Counted from the first letter of the stretch, positions 48,519-58,520 are shown. The stretch: 64,000 nucleotides of DNA from a bacterium (GCA_028716845.1 JAQUPF010000006.1:62001-126000), one strand, 5' to 3'. Notes: generated from the letters alone by a model not told the origin. Program-made: numbers and translations.

Positions 48519-49529
48519 TCACCGCCTCCCCGCGAGCAGGGCGAGCAGGTCCACGCAGCGGCAGGAGTATCCCCACTCGTTGTCGTACCAGCCGATCACC
48601 TTGACCATCCGGTCGCCCATCGTCATCGTGCAGAGCGAGTCGAAGATGCAGGAGGCCGGGTTGCCGTTGAAATCGACCGACACGAGCGGCTCCTCGCAGT
48701 ACTCGATGATGCCCCTGAGCGGCCCCTCCGCCGCCGCCTTCATCGCGGCGTTGACCGACTCGACCGACACCGGCCGCGCCGTGACCGCGACGAAATCGGT
48801 GACCGAGACGTTGGGAGTGGGAACGCGCATCGCCATCCCGTCGAGCCTCCCCTTCAGCTCCGGGATGACCTTGCTCACCGCGACCGCGGCGCCCGTCGTC
48901 GTCGGGATCATGCTCACGGCGGCCGCGCGCGCGCGCCGGAGATCCTTGTGCGGGAGGTCGAGGATCCGCTGGTCGTTCGTGTAGGAGTGGATGGTCGTCA
49001 TGAGGCCGTGCTCGACGCCGAACGCCTCGTGGAGCACCTTGACGAGGGGGGCGAGGCAGTTCGTCGTGCACGACGCGTTCGAGACGAAGCGGTGCTCGGG
49101 CCTGATGGTCCCCTCGTTGACGCCCATGACCACCGTCGCGTCGATCTCGCCCTTCGCGGGGACGGTCAGGAGCACCTTCCCCGCCCCCGCGTCGATATGC
49201 CGCTGGAGCTGCTCCTTCTTCCGGAACACGCCCGAGGACTCGAGGACGATCTCGACGCCGAGCTCCCTCCAGGGCAGCGCCGCCGGGTCCTTCTCGGAGA
49301 GAACCCTGATCGGGCGCCCGTTGATCACGAGGGAGTCCCCGCGCGTCTCGACGCTCCCCTCGAAGCGCCGGTGGACCGAGTCGTGCCTGAAGAGGTGGGC
49401 GAGCGTGCCGGCGTCCGTCAGGTCGTTCACCGCCGCCACGACGAGACCCTCGTTCCCCTTCCGCTGCAGGATCCTGCAGACCTGCCGGCCGATGCGGCCG
49501 AAGCCGTTGATGCCTATCTTCACCGCCAT
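48519..49529 (-). CDS. gap: Glyceraldehyde-3-phosphate dehydrogenase
   Basis: VKIGINGFGRIGRQVCRI; SNASCTTNCLAPLVKVLHEAFGVEHGLMTTIHSYTNDQ; WYDNEWGYSCR. Confidence 0.97.
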   Translation of the reverse strand: MAVKIGINGFGRIGRQVCRILQRKGNEGLVVAAVNDLTDAGTLAHLFRHDSVHRRFEGSVETRGDSLVINGRPIRVLSEKDPAALPWRELGVEIVLESSGVFRKKEQLQRHIDAGAGKVLLTVPAKGEIDATVVMGVNEGTIRPEHRFVSNASCTTNCLAPLVKVLHEAFGVEHGLMTTIHSYTNDQRILDLPHKDLRRARAAAVSMIPTTTGAAVAVSKVIPELKGRLDGMAMRVPTPNVSVTDFVAVTARPVSVESVNAAMKAAAEGPLRGIIEYCEEPLVSVDFNGNPASCIFDSLCTMTMGDRMVKVIGWYDNEWGYSCRCVDLLALLAGRR

Positions 49530-49557
49530 ATGATCCTCCTCATATCTCCCCTGAAGC

Positions 49558-49631
49558 CATCAACGATAAACGATACAAGTGAACGGCTGCCTTCCCCCGA
49601 GAAACGATACACGAGAAACGATCAACTGTTT
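49558..49631. repeat. gaaacgataaacga-family repeat next to tRNA-Leu
   Basis: aacgataaacgatacaag...cgagaaacgatacacgagaaacgatcaac. Confidence 0.65.
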
Positions 49632-49634
49632 TTA

Positions 49635-49724
49635 TGGTGCGGAAGGGGGGATTTGAACCCCCATGGCCCATTTAAGGCCACAAGGCCCTCAACCTTGCGT
49701 GTCTGCCAGTTCCACCACTTCCGC
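49635..49724 (-). tRNA. tRNA-Leu (anticodon GAG), CCA encoded
   Basis: Revcomp GCGGAAGTGGTGGAACTGGCAGACACGCAAGGTTGAGGGCCTTG...GGTTCAAATCCCCCCTTCCGCACCA; class II long variable arm. Confidence 0.96.
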
Positions 49725-49851
49725 ACCGGTTCGACGGGACGCGCCGGATACGCGGACGCGCCGCAAGGAGGGCGTCATTATACCCTCCCCGCCCGCCGGA
49801 ACGCCATTACAAAAATCGGCGCCCCCCCATTCCGCGAGACAATGCACCACC

Positions 49852-49905
49852 CACCACGGATCCGCGAGGATCCGTGATAATCCGTTTCAATCCGCGGTCG
49901 ATTTG
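49852..49905. repeat. cacggat-family palindromic intergenic repeat
   Basis: caccacggatccgcgaggatccgtgataatccgtttcaatccgcgg. Confidence 0.6.
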
Positions 49906-50016
49906 TTGTTCTTCCTTCGACCCCGTGCTTTCAACCACCGGCTGCAGGCGGGCCCGCGGAAATCCGCGGCGGCAAAGGCATGGATCCGACGTTCGCGGGG
50001 GAAGGATCGGGGCGGA

Positions 50017-50568
50017 TCAGGACTGCTTCCCGATCTGCCGCCTGAACTCCGCCATCGGGAAGTTCTTGCCGGGGCAGACGGTCCGCTCGCCGTCGAAATC
50101 CTTGTGCCCCTTGACGCAGCCCGGCGGGATGCCGTAGGTCGAGCAGAGGCGGTTGACGAGCTTCTCGAGCGACTTCATCTGCGCCCTCGTGGGCGACGTG
50201 CGGTTGAAGTTGCCGACGAGGCAGATGCCGATCCCGCTCTCGTTCAGCCACTTCTGCCGGACGTGCCCCCCCGCGAGCTGCTCCTCCCATCGCCGTCCGA
50301 CCTCCACCTCGCCGTCCCGCCGGCCGGCCGTCCCGTTGTTGATGACGAAATGGTACGCGAGGCCGTTCGCCATCCGCTTCGTGTTCTTGTGGTATTTGTC
50401 CATGAGGCGGGCGTTCCCCTGGCGGGTGGCGCTGTGGTGGATGACGATGTATCTCCAGCGGGCATTGCGCTTGGAGCGCGCCGAATCGGCGCCGCGCGGG
50501 GGAATGACGGCGGCGGCGACTCCGGCGAGGAGAAGAACGGCACAACGGGAACTGACGGAAGACCGCAT
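50017..50568 (-). CDS. N-acetylmuramoyl-L-alanine amidase domain protein (PGRP-like)
   Basis: RYIVIHHSATRQGNA; LAYHFVINNGTAGRRDGEVEVGRRWEEQLAGGH; IGICLVGNFNRTSPT; VKGHKDFDGERTVCPGKNFP. Confidence 0.9.
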   Translation of the reverse strand: MRSSVSSRCAVLLLAGVAAAVIPPRGADSARSKRNARWRYIVIHHSATRQGNARLMDKYHKNTKRMANGLAYHFVINNGTAGRRDGEVEVGRRWEEQLAGGHVRQKWLNESGIGICLVGNFNRTSPTRAQMKSLEKLVNRLCSTYGIPPGCVKGHKDFDGERTVCPGKNFPMAEFRRQIGKQS

Positions 50569-50690
50569 CTAACCGGTTGTCTGGATGATGCCCTCCCCAA
50601 CCCTAGCGTGCACGTACCATAGCATTCTCGGAGGGGGTGCGCAAACCTTTTTTCCGCCGCCGGCCATTGACGGCGCCCGCGGAACGTTCT

Positions 50691-52160
50691 ATGCTGTGCG
50701 CGGGGGAGAGAGCCGTGGCCATTCGACTCGAACAGTCGCAGCGGCAGATACAGAAGCTCATCATGTCGCCGCAGATGCAGCAGGCGATCCGGCTGCTCCA
50801 GCTCCCCCTCCTCCAGCTCCAGCAGGTCATCCGGCAGGAGATGACGCAGAACCCGGTCCTCGAGGAGGATCTCCAGGAGGAGGAGCAGCAGGAGATCGAG
50901 CGGCAGGAGACCGCGGACGAGGGGTCGACCGCCGCCGGCGATCAGGACGAGCTCAGCTTCGAGGAGGAATTCAGCCGCCTCGCCGCCATCGACGACGAGT
51001 GGAGGGAGTATTTCCGCCAGAGCGGCTCTCACCGGAAGTACTCGGAGGAGGACGAGGAGAGGCGACGATTCCTCGAGGCCTCCATCGTCAAGCCGGAGAC
51101 GCTCCAGGAGAACCTGCTCGACCAGATCGGCCCCCTCCTCCTCGACGAGCGCGAGCGGCGCATCTGCGAGGCGCTCATCGGCAACATCGATGACAACGGC
51201 TACCTCCAGTCGGACGTCGCCGAGATCGCCCGGTCGATCGGCGAGCCCGAGGCGGACGTGGAGCGGATGCTCTCCCTCGTCCGGACGCTCAGCCCCGTCG
51301 GCGTCGGCGCCCGCAACGTCAGGGAGTGCCTGCTCATCCAGCTCGACCGCCTCGGCAAGCGCGAGAGCCTCGCGGCGAGGATCGTCGAGGGGCACCTCGA
51401 GGAGCTCGGCGCCCGGAAGTACTCCTCGATCGCCCGCGCCCTCAAGGTCTCCCCCGCGCAGGTGCATCGCGCCGCGGACCTCATCGCCACGCTCGACCCG
51501 AAGCCGGGGCGCGTCTTCTCGGTCGAGCAGGCGCAGTACATCACCCCCGACGTCTTCATCGAGAAGGATCGGGACGGCTACACCGTCATCCTGAACGACG
51601 ACCGGATCCCGCACCTCCGCATCAGCAACCTGTACCGGAAGCTCATCTCCGCCCCCGGCACCGACAAGGGCGACCGCTCCTACATACGGGAGAAGATCAA
51701 GAACGGCCAGTGGCTCATCCGCAACATCCGGCAGCGCCAGCACACCATCTCCAACATCGCCGGCGAGATCGTGCGCCGGCAGCGGGGATTCATGGAGGAG
51801 GGACCCTCCCGTATGAAGCCCCTGACGATGCAGGAGGTCGCCGACGCCCTCGGCATCCACGAGTCCACCGTGAGCCGCGCGATCGCGGGCAAGTACGCCC
51901 AGACCCCGCACGGCCTCTATGATATGAAATACTTTTTCTCGACCGGCATCTCGACGGCCGGGGGCGACGCCGTCGCCGCCAACGCCATCAAGGGGATGAT
52001 CGGGGAGATCATCGGGCGGGAGAACCCGAAGGAGCCGCTGAGCGATCAGCAGGTCATCGACCTGCTGAAGGGGAAGGGGATCGCGCTCGCCCGCCGCACG
52101 GTCACGAAGTACAGGAAGGAACTCGGCATCCCCCCCTCGAGCCGCCGACGCTCATTCTGA
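50691..52160 (+). CDS. rpoN: RNA polymerase sigma-54 factor
   Basis: LEQSQRQIQKLIMSPQMQQAIRLLQLPLLQLQQVIRQEMTQNPVLEE; RPIRMKPLTMQEVADALGIHESTVSRAIAGKYAQTPHG-type HTH; ALARRTVTKYRKELGIPPSSRRR RpoN box. Confidence 0.97.
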   Translation: MLCAGERAVAIRLEQSQRQIQKLIMSPQMQQAIRLLQLPLLQLQQVIRQEMTQNPVLEEDLQEEEQQEIERQETADEGSTAAGDQDELSFEEEFSRLAAIDDEWREYFRQSGSHRKYSEEDEERRRFLEASIVKPETLQENLLDQIGPLLLDERERRICEALIGNIDDNGYLQSDVAEIARSIGEPEADVERMLSLVRTLSPVGVGARNVRECLLIQLDRLGKRESLAARIVEGHLEELGARKYSSIARALKVSPAQVHRAADLIATLDPKPGRVFSVEQAQYITPDVFIEKDRDGYTVILNDDRIPHLRISNLYRKLISAPGTDKGDRSYIREKIKNGQWLIRNIRQRQHTISNIAGEIVRRQRGFMEEGPSRMKPLTMQEVADALGIHESTVSRAIAGKYAQTPHGLYDMKYFFSTGISTAGGDAVAANAIKGMIGEIIGRENPKEPLSDQQVIDLLKGKGIALARRTVTKYRKELGIPPSSRRRSF

Positions 52161-52237
52161 GAGCGGCGTCCCGCCGCTGATGGGGCGCGTCACGGATTGC
52201 GATGCACGGGCGGGATCCTGCTCCACACGCGCCTGTT

Positions 52238-52352
52238 CACGGGAAACGACGGCCCGCTCACCCTGAATCGCCGCCATCCCGAGAAACGAGAAACGCTCCA
52301 CCTAGGCAGCCGCATTCCCCCGGGAAACGATAAACGAGAAACGATCAACGGT
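52238..52352. repeat. gaaacgataaacga-family repeat next to tRNA-Thr
   Basis: gggaaacgacgg...cgagaaacgagaaacgctcc...cgggaaacgataaacgagaaacgatcaacgg. Confidence 0.65.
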
Positions 52353-52357
52353 AGTTC

Positions 52358-52434
52358 TGGAGCCAGCGATCGGAGTCGAACCGATAACCTGCGCATTACG
52401 AATGCGCTGCTCTGCCGATTGAGCTACGCTGGCG
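52358..52434 (-). tRNA. tRNA-Thr (anticodon CGT), CCA encoded
   Basis: Revcomp GCCAGCGTAGCTCAATCGGCAGAGCAGCGCATTCGTAATGCGCAGGTTATCGGTTCGACTCCGATCGCTGGCTCCA. Confidence 0.96.
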
Positions 52435-52651
52435 CCGTCTACAGTGTACGGTCTAATGTTTAAAGTTCAAAGCAAAAAACGGCGGCGACATACATTGTGG
52501 ACTGACCTGTTGATCGTTATCTGCGTGCCGCTCCTGGTCTTGGGCACCGTGACAGAGCGCTTCACACCGGCGAGTTCCCGATTCAGCGTGTCCCGATTCA
52601 GCGTGGACAACGGTACATCATCCTGTTCAAATGCTTTCCACTATCGGCAGG

Positions 52652-54211
52652 TTACTGCTGCACTGTCAGCTCCTCTCTGTCCACCGTCCCGTAGTAGACC
52701 AGGTTCGAGGCGGAGGTCGTCCGCGTCATATCCACCGCACCGCCCTCGAGGAAGTATGGCCCCGGGGTGATCCCGCTGAACCCCGCCTCCAGCACCGGGT
52801 AGCCGAGGATCGGCTGCAGCACCGTGATCGGCCCCCCCTTGAATCCGAGGTACGGCGTCGGCGAGATCACGAATCCCCTCCCCCGCTCGTAGTAGAGCGT
52901 TCGCCCGTCCGCCATGATGATTCGCACGAACGGGTGGCACGGCGTCAGGATCGGCCACACGTCCGCGGTGACCGAGATCCGGTCGGCCTGCCCGTACTCC
53001 GCCTTGTCCGCCGTCAGGTCGATCGGCGGCGTCGGCGTCGCGGTAGGGGTCGGCGTCGGGTCCCTGAAGCAGTAGAGCACGTTATCAGCCGAAGCCTGGT
53101 AGACAGTGCCATCGTGAGCAATCACGGGCCCGACGTAGTTGTAGTTGCCCATCGTGTAACTCCAGAGGGACGAGCTGTCTGAGAGGAGAGTCCGCAACGT
53201 GTTGTCATAGGAACTGAAGTAGACGCGTCCCTCCGCGTCGATGGCAGTTCCGGTCACATCATTTGAGACTTCGTAGCTCCACAGCAGCGTGCGGTTCGGC
53301 GAGAACGCGTAGAGCAGGTTCAAGGCGGAGTTGACATACAGACGGCCGTCAGAGCCCACGGCGGGGGAATACCACCTTGGGCTCGCATGGTAGCTCCATG
53401 AGAGTGCGCCCGACGACGTCAACTCATACAACATGCCGTCATATGATCCGACGTAGACCTGGCCGGCGGACCCGACGGCGGGAGAGGAACGTATCCAGTG
53501 GGCCGTCACATAGCTCCAGGCAAACACCCCGTTGGAGTTGACCGCGTAGAGCGCATTATCGTCGGACCCGGCATATACCATCTCATTCACACCCAGGGCG
53601 GGTGAGGAAAATACCCCCAGTCCCGTGTTCAAGATGTCGTAGCTCCACAAGAGAACGCCTTGTGGGGTAATCCTGTAAAGGTTGCCTTCGGTCGATGTGA
53701 AATAGACTCTCCCGTCCGCCCCTATGGCGGGGGACGAGCGAACCGATAGCCCGGTTGTATAGCTCCATGACAGAACCCCCGCCGATGTGAATGCGTAGAG
53801 ATGACGGTCTTGGGAGCCGACATAGAGCATCCCGTCAGAGTTTATGGCGGGGACCGAATCGAGATTCGAGCCTGTCTTGTAGCTCCACAGGAGGGCGCCT
53901 TCCGGCGAGAGGGCGGTGATATTCTCGTCGTATGTGCCTATATAGACGCGCCCGTCGGATCCAATCGACGGTTGGGATTCGAGGTAGTCCCCTTCAAACG
54001 CATAGCTCCAGTGGAGCCTCCCCGTTACCGAGCCAATGTGCGAACTCTGGGCGGTGTGCCTCACGCCAGCCTGGAACATGGGCCAGGGGCTGCTTGCATC
54101 GAGTTGCGCTTGAAGCAATGGGATTGCAGAGAGGATCAAGAGGCAAGCTGAAAGGACGGTGAACGCGGTTCTCTGTTTCATAACCCCTCCTTTCAATTGA
54201 AGAACTGCCAT
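52652..54211 (-). CDS. Secreted PQQ-like beta-propeller repeat protein
   Basis: Signal TAFTVLSACLLILSAIPLLQA; repeats of (I/L)xSDGRVYxGSxDxxLYALxSxGxLxWSY; TPTPTATPTPP linker; C-terminal extra domain. Confidence 0.88.
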   Translation of the reverse strand: MAVLQLKGGVMKQRTAFTVLSACLLILSAIPLLQAQLDASSPWPMFQAGVRHTAQSSHIGSVTGRLHWSYAFEGDYLESQPSIGSDGRVYIGTYDENITALSPEGALLWSYKTGSNLDSVPAINSDGMLYVGSQDRHLYAFTSAGVLSWSYTTGLSVRSSPAIGADGRVYFTSTEGNLYRITPQGVLLWSYDILNTGLGVFSSPALGVNEMVYAGSDDNALYAVNSNGVFAWSYVTAHWIRSSPAVGSAGQVYVGSYDGMLYELTSSGALSWSYHASPRWYSPAVGSDGRLYVNSALNLLYAFSPNRTLLWSYEVSNDVTGTAIDAEGRVYFSSYDNTLRTLLSDSSSLWSYTMGNYNYVGPVIAHDGTVYQASADNVLYCFRDPTPTPTATPTPPIDLTADKAEYGQADRISVTADVWPILTPCHPFVRIIMADGRTLYYERGRGFVISPTPYLGFKGGPITVLQPILGYPVLEAGFSGITPGPYFLEGGAVDMTRTTSASNLVYYGTVDREELTVQQ

Positions 54212-54426
54212 CCGTGCAGTGTCGCTCCGCCACTTGAGGGTAGTAGAATGTCATAGAAAGGTAAAGTGCATTCTTCCTCAAAAAAGAGGGGGGCGGCGAG
54301 CCCGAGGCCGATAGCCGAGAGTTTCCCCGTGACGGGCCCCGATTTCTCTGCCCGCGCCGGGTGTGTGCGACGGGGCGACGAATTTCGGGAAAATGCAGCG
54401 GGATTGAGGTACCATCTGCACGCGCG

Positions 54427-55344
54427 ATGAAATCCAGATCCCTCTCCGCGTACCCGATGCTCGTCGCCGCGGTCGCCATCTGGGGCGCCTCCTACCCGGT
54501 GACCAGGTACGTCCTGCGGGACATCCCCCCGTTCACGCTCGCCTTCCTCCGCTACGGCCTGGCGGGCCTCCTCTTCGCCCTCTGCATGGGGGGGCGGCTC
54601 CGCGTCCCGAGGAGCGAGACGGGGACCGTCCTCCTCCTCGGCGTCACCGGCGGCGCCGCCTTCGTGACGTTCATGAACCTGGGGATGGCGTTCACGACGG
54701 GGATCTCCGGGGCGCTCCTTTCGGGGGCCCCGCCGCTCATCACCGCGCTCCTCGCCCTCGCGATCCTCCGCGAGCCGCTCGGCGGGTGGACGGCGGCGGG
54801 GCTCGCCGCGGGGATCGCGGGCGTGGCCTGCGTCGCCGGCTCCTCGCTCCTGCCCGGTGGCGCGTCCTATGCCTCCCTCGGGGGGAACATCCTCATCCTC
54901 GCGTCGCAGTGCAGCTGGGCGCTCTACACGGTCATGGCGAAGCGCGCGGCGGGGAGGATGCCGGGCGCCGTCGCGGGGGCGTGGACGGTGATCGCGGCGA
55001 CCGGCCTCCTCTTCCCGTTCGCCCTCGCCGAGAGCGTCTGGGGGCGGCCGTGCGCCCTGACGGGAGGGGCCCTCCGGGCGATCCTCTACCTGGCGTTCAT
55101 CAACACCGCCCTCGCGTACCTTTTCTGGAACAGGGCGCTCCACTTCGTCGGGGCGGCGACGGCGGCGGGCTTCCAGTTCATCCAGCCCCTCTCCGGCGCG
55201 CTCGTCGCGATGGCGCTCCTCGGCGAGGTCCCCACCCTGCTGCTCATGGCGGGTGCGGTCCTCATCCTGGCGGGGGTGTCGCTGATGGCGCGCGCGGGGA
55301 AACGGACAGGTGACACGACAGATTCGTCTTTGCGATGCGCTTGA
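54427..55344 (+). CDS. DMT/EamA family transporter
   Basis: AVAIWGASYPVTRYVLRDIPPFTLAFLRYGLAGLLF; TALLALAILREPLGGWTAAGLAAGIAGV; QPLSGALVAMALLGE. Confidence 0.92.
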   Translation: MKSRSLSAYPMLVAAVAIWGASYPVTRYVLRDIPPFTLAFLRYGLAGLLFALCMGGRLRVPRSETGTVLLLGVTGGAAFVTFMNLGMAFTTGISGALLSGAPPLITALLALAILREPLGGWTAAGLAAGIAGVACVAGSSLLPGGASYASLGGNILILASQCSWALYTVMAKRAAGRMPGAVAGAWTVIAATGLLFPFALAESVWGRPCALTGGALRAILYLAFINTALAYLFWNRALHFVGAATAAGFQFIQPLSGALVAMALLGEVPTLLLMAGAVLILAGVSLMARAGKRTGDTTDSSLRCA

Positions 55345-55389
55345 TCAGAACTACGGCCGGAAGATTCGGCCGGGACGGGAGGAGATGCC

Positions 55390-55800
55390 ATGACGACAGA
55401 CGAGGCGCGGGAGATCATCAGGGGGGCGGGCCACGGAATGCTCGCCACGGAGGCGGGCGGGCAGCCGCGGGTGCGCCCGATGGCGTTCGTCGTGACGGAT
55501 GATTGCAGGCTGCTGAGCTCGACCTGGCGGAGGAGCGGCAAGGTGCGCGAGATGGAGGAGAATCCGCGCGTCGAGGTGTGCTTCGTGGACAGGCGGAACC
55601 ATCAGCTCCGGGTGGAGGGGCGCGCGGACCTCTCGGGCGGCCCCGAGCGGAAGCGCGAGCTCCTGGCGCTCAACCCGCGCGTCCGGAACCATTTCGCCGA
55701 CGAGCACGACCCCGAGTTCGTCCTCATCGAGATCGTCCCGACCCGCGCGCGCTGGATGCCGCCCGGCTTCGGCGAGTACCGGGCCGTGGATATCGGCTGA
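55390..55800 (+). CDS. Pyridoxamine 5'-phosphate oxidase family protein
   Basis: GHGMLATEAGGQPRVRPMAFVVTDDCRLLSSTWRRSGKVREMEENPRVEVCFVD. Confidence 0.85.
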   Translation: MTTDEAREIIRGAGHGMLATEAGGQPRVRPMAFVVTDDCRLLSSTWRRSGKVREMEENPRVEVCFVDRRNHQLRVEGRADLSGGPERKRELLALNPRVRNHFADEHDPEFVLIEIVPTRARWMPPGFGEYRAVDIG

Positions 55801-55814
55801 GCGGGAGCGCTCCC

Positions 55815-57395
55815 CTACTCCACCGTGAACGGGACCGTCGACAGGAGGAACGCGTTCCAGGGACCGTGGATCGGCCCGACCGGCCTGAAGCACCCCGCCA
55901 TCACGCTGTAGGGGCCGGGCGGCGCGCCGGCGGGGACCTCGTGGACGATCGTGTACGCGTACCCCGCCCGCAGCCCCGGCACGTTCCTCGCGACCGGCCG
56001 GAGGGGGGCGTCGAGCGTGCGGGCGTTCAGCATCGAGCCGTCCGGGAGCTGCACGACCGCGTACGCCGTGAACGGCTCCGCGATGTCCTGATTCAGCCGG
56101 AACGTCGCCTCGAAGCGGTCGCCCGGCTCGAAAGAGGATTCATTCAGTCCGCCTCCCAGCGGGCCTTCCGCCGGCCCGGAGATCGCGTACAGGTTATCGT
56201 CCGCGGAGCCGATGTAGATCCTCCCGTACGATGTCCCCTCGATCTCCCTCTCGATATCGATGGCCGGAGATGGGCAGAAGGTGCATCCGAGCGTGTTGAA
56301 CTCTGCGTCGCAGCCGGTTCCCCACTTCCATATCAGCTCTTCCGAATCGATCTGGGCAACGTACGGGTATATCCTCCCGGCCCGGCAGATCGCCGGCGAG
56401 GAATCCACTTCGCATCCCACGTACCAGCTGAAGTCATACGTCCCGTCCGACTCAATGGAGTAGACATATCCGTCATGCGAGCCGATGACCACCCTCCCGT
56501 CAACCCAGATCGCGGGGGATGAGCGGCCGATGGAGGCACCCGTTTGGAAGTACCAGTCGAGAGTTCCGTCGGAATCGAGGCTGTAGAGGCGGCCGTCCAT
56601 CGAGCCGAAGAAGACCCTCCCGTCTTCTCCGATCGCGGGAGAGGAATTGACCGCGCCCCCCGTCGCATAGCTCCACAGCGGGTTCCCGTCCCCGTCCAGC
56701 TGGTACATGCGGGCATCGGATGAACCGACGTGGACCCTTCCATCCGGGTCTATGGCGGGAGAAGAGTTGATCATGCCGCCCGTTTTGTAGGTCCATTCCA
56801 GCGCACCGCCGGACTGAAAACAGTAGAGGCGATGGTCCTCGGAGCCGATGTACACCCTCCCGTCATCGTCTATCGCGGGACTGCATTCGATCGGCCCCGC
56901 CGTCTTATAGCGCCAGGACAGATTGCCGTCAGATGTGACGCAGTAGATGTAATGATCCGTGGAGCCGATGTACACCCTTCCATCGGCATCTATCGCGGGG
57001 CCCGCGCACCCAATGGGCCCTTCCGTCCGATAGCTCCACGACAGGAGCCCGTTGGAATGAACGCCGTAGATTCGATGGTCCTTCGAGCCGAAGAAGACCC
57101 TCCCGTCGGTTCCGATCGCGGGAGAGGAGAGGACGTCGCCGCCCGTCCTGAAGCTCCACGCCAGGGAGGGGGTGGCCGACCCCCTATAGGGGGCCTTGCT
57201 CAATCCCGTGTGCCTGATGTTCTGGTGGAACATCGGCCAGGGCGAATCGGCGAGCTGTGCGCGCGATGAAAGAGGCAGGAGGAGAAGGACGAACCCCAAG
57301 ACAAGGCCCGCTGCCGCGATCCCCCTTCTCATGGCCCTCTCCTTTCGGGCGCCCGGGAACCGATCCCCGGACCTGCGCCCCGCCGATGGAAACAC
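55815..57395 (-). CDS. Secreted PQQ-like beta-propeller repeat protein, paralog of 52652..54211
   Basis: SPWPMFHQNIRHTGLS; many SSPAIDxDGRVYIGSxDxxLYxxxSxGxLxWSYKTGG repeats. Confidence 0.9.
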   Translation of the reverse strand: MFPSAGRRSGDRFPGARKERAMRRGIAAAGLVLGFVLLLLPLSSRAQLADSPWPMFHQNIRHTGLSKAPYRGSATPSLAWSFRTGGDVLSSPAIGTDGRVFFGSKDHRIYGVHSNGLLSWSYRTEGPIGCAGPAIDADGRVYIGSTDHYIYCVTSDGNLSWRYKTAGPIECSPAIDDDGRVYIGSEDHRLYCFQSGGALEWTYKTGGMINSSPAIDPDGRVHVGSSDARMYQLDGDGNPLWSYATGGAVNSSPAIGEDGRVFFGSMDGRLYSLDSDGTLDWYFQTGASIGRSSPAIWVDGRVVIGSHDGYVYSIESDGTYDFSWYVGCEVDSSPAICRAGRIYPYVAQIDSEELIWKWGTGCDAEFNTLGCTFCPSPAIDIEREIEGTSYGRIYIGSADDNLYAISGPAEGPLGGGLNESSFEPGDRFEATFRLNQDIAEPFTAYAVVQLPDGSMLNARTLDAPLRPVARNVPGLRAGYAYTIVHEVPAGAPPGPYSVMAGCFRPVGPIHGPWNAFLLSTVPFTVE

Positions 57396-57582
57396 CCACC
57401 TTCAAATCGGATGCCTTTTAGCAAGTTCTTTTATTCATGTCAACAAAATAATGCACAAGATAATGCGCATATCCGCTTGACCGGGAAACGGTTCGTCGAT
57501 TCTTCGGCGGGGGATTCGTGATCCTTCCGGGAACAGCCGGTCTCCGGGGGGGCGGGAGCACATGCCCGCGGGGAGACGGCAA

Positions 57583-57608
57583 GCCGGCGCCCCTACAGGG
57601 GCGCCGGC
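57583..57608. repeat. Perfect GC-rich hairpin
   Basis: gccggcgcccc-taca-ggggcgccggc: 11-bp perfect stem, 4-nt loop, no T tract. Confidence 0.7.
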
Positions 57609-57663
57609 CTGAGACCTCATTCCCCGCGCGCCTCATCGAGGACGCGCGGTTTCGCCTCGGCGG

Positions 57664-58344
57664 CTACCTTCCGTCGTCCAGCCACACCTCGACCCGGCCG
57701 AGGTAGGCGGTGGCGGCGCCCCCCTCCTGGTCGATGTCGAGCCATGCGGGCGCGCCGCCGCCCTTCGTGTTGTTGAAACGGCGGCTCCACCTCTCCTCAC
57801 CCGTGACCGCGTCCCGCAGCCCCAGGTAGTACCCGTTCCCGCCGGGGTACATGGACATGATGTCGTACGGGTGCCTCCTCTTGTAGGTGAGATCGCCGAG
57901 ATTCACCGGCTGGTCGGCGGCGCCCTGGCAGTTCGCCGAAACCATGTTGTTGCTGCCGAGGCTGTACTTGTAGATGAGCCCGCCGCTCCTGTTCCGGACG
58001 TTGACCGAGATGGCGTTCCGGACGCTCCGCTCGGTGTAGACCCTCGTGACGATCTTGACGGGAACCGGCGGCAGCGAATTGGCACGGGCCCCCCATCCGC
58101 AGCTCCCCGTGAAGAGGATCACGTACTGCCCGAGGGGGTGCCCGACGTGGATCCGCCGGGCGGGGCGGAGGTGCGGAAGCCGCGACTGCCAGGGGCTCCA
58201 CCCGCCCGTGCCCGTGCTCCAGTCCTCCGCGTAGACCAGACGCCATGCGGCCGACGCTTCCGTCGCGAAGGCCATGACCGCCGCGACGGCGACCAGGGCC
58301 GCGACAAGGCTCCGTATAGGTCTCCCTGAACAATTCGCGCGCAT
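57664..58344 (-). CDS. Secreted hypothetical protein
   Basis: MRANCSGRPIRSLVAALVAVAAVMAFATEASAAW signal; LVYAEDWSTGTGGWSPW; start set to 58344. Confidence 0.6.
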   Translation of the reverse strand: MRANCSGRPIRSLVAALVAVAAVMAFATEASAAWRLVYAEDWSTGTGGWSPWQSRLPHLRPARRIHVGHPLGQYVILFTGSCGWGARANSLPPVPVKIVTRVYTERSVRNAISVNVRNRSGGLIYKYSLGSNNMVSANCQGAADQPVNLGDLTYKRRHPYDIMSMYPGGNGYYLGLRDAVTGEERWSRRFNNTKGGGAPAWLDIDQEGGAATAYLGRVEVWLDDGR

Positions 58345-58520
58345 CTTCACCACCTCCCTTCCGCCGCGGCGGGACATGCGCGGCCGCGCCTCCAACCTCT
58401 CGCTCCACGCGGCATCGCCGCCCGCCGCCCGTTTGTGAAGCGGGCACTGTACACAAGGCGCGGATTCCCGTCAACCCCGAATTCGCCGGGATATTGAATA
58501 TCAATCCAGTGGAGAAGCAC

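Noticed and set aside
52576-52609. cccgattcagcgtg tandem duplication
   Set aside because: Just two copies of a short motif; too little to interpret.
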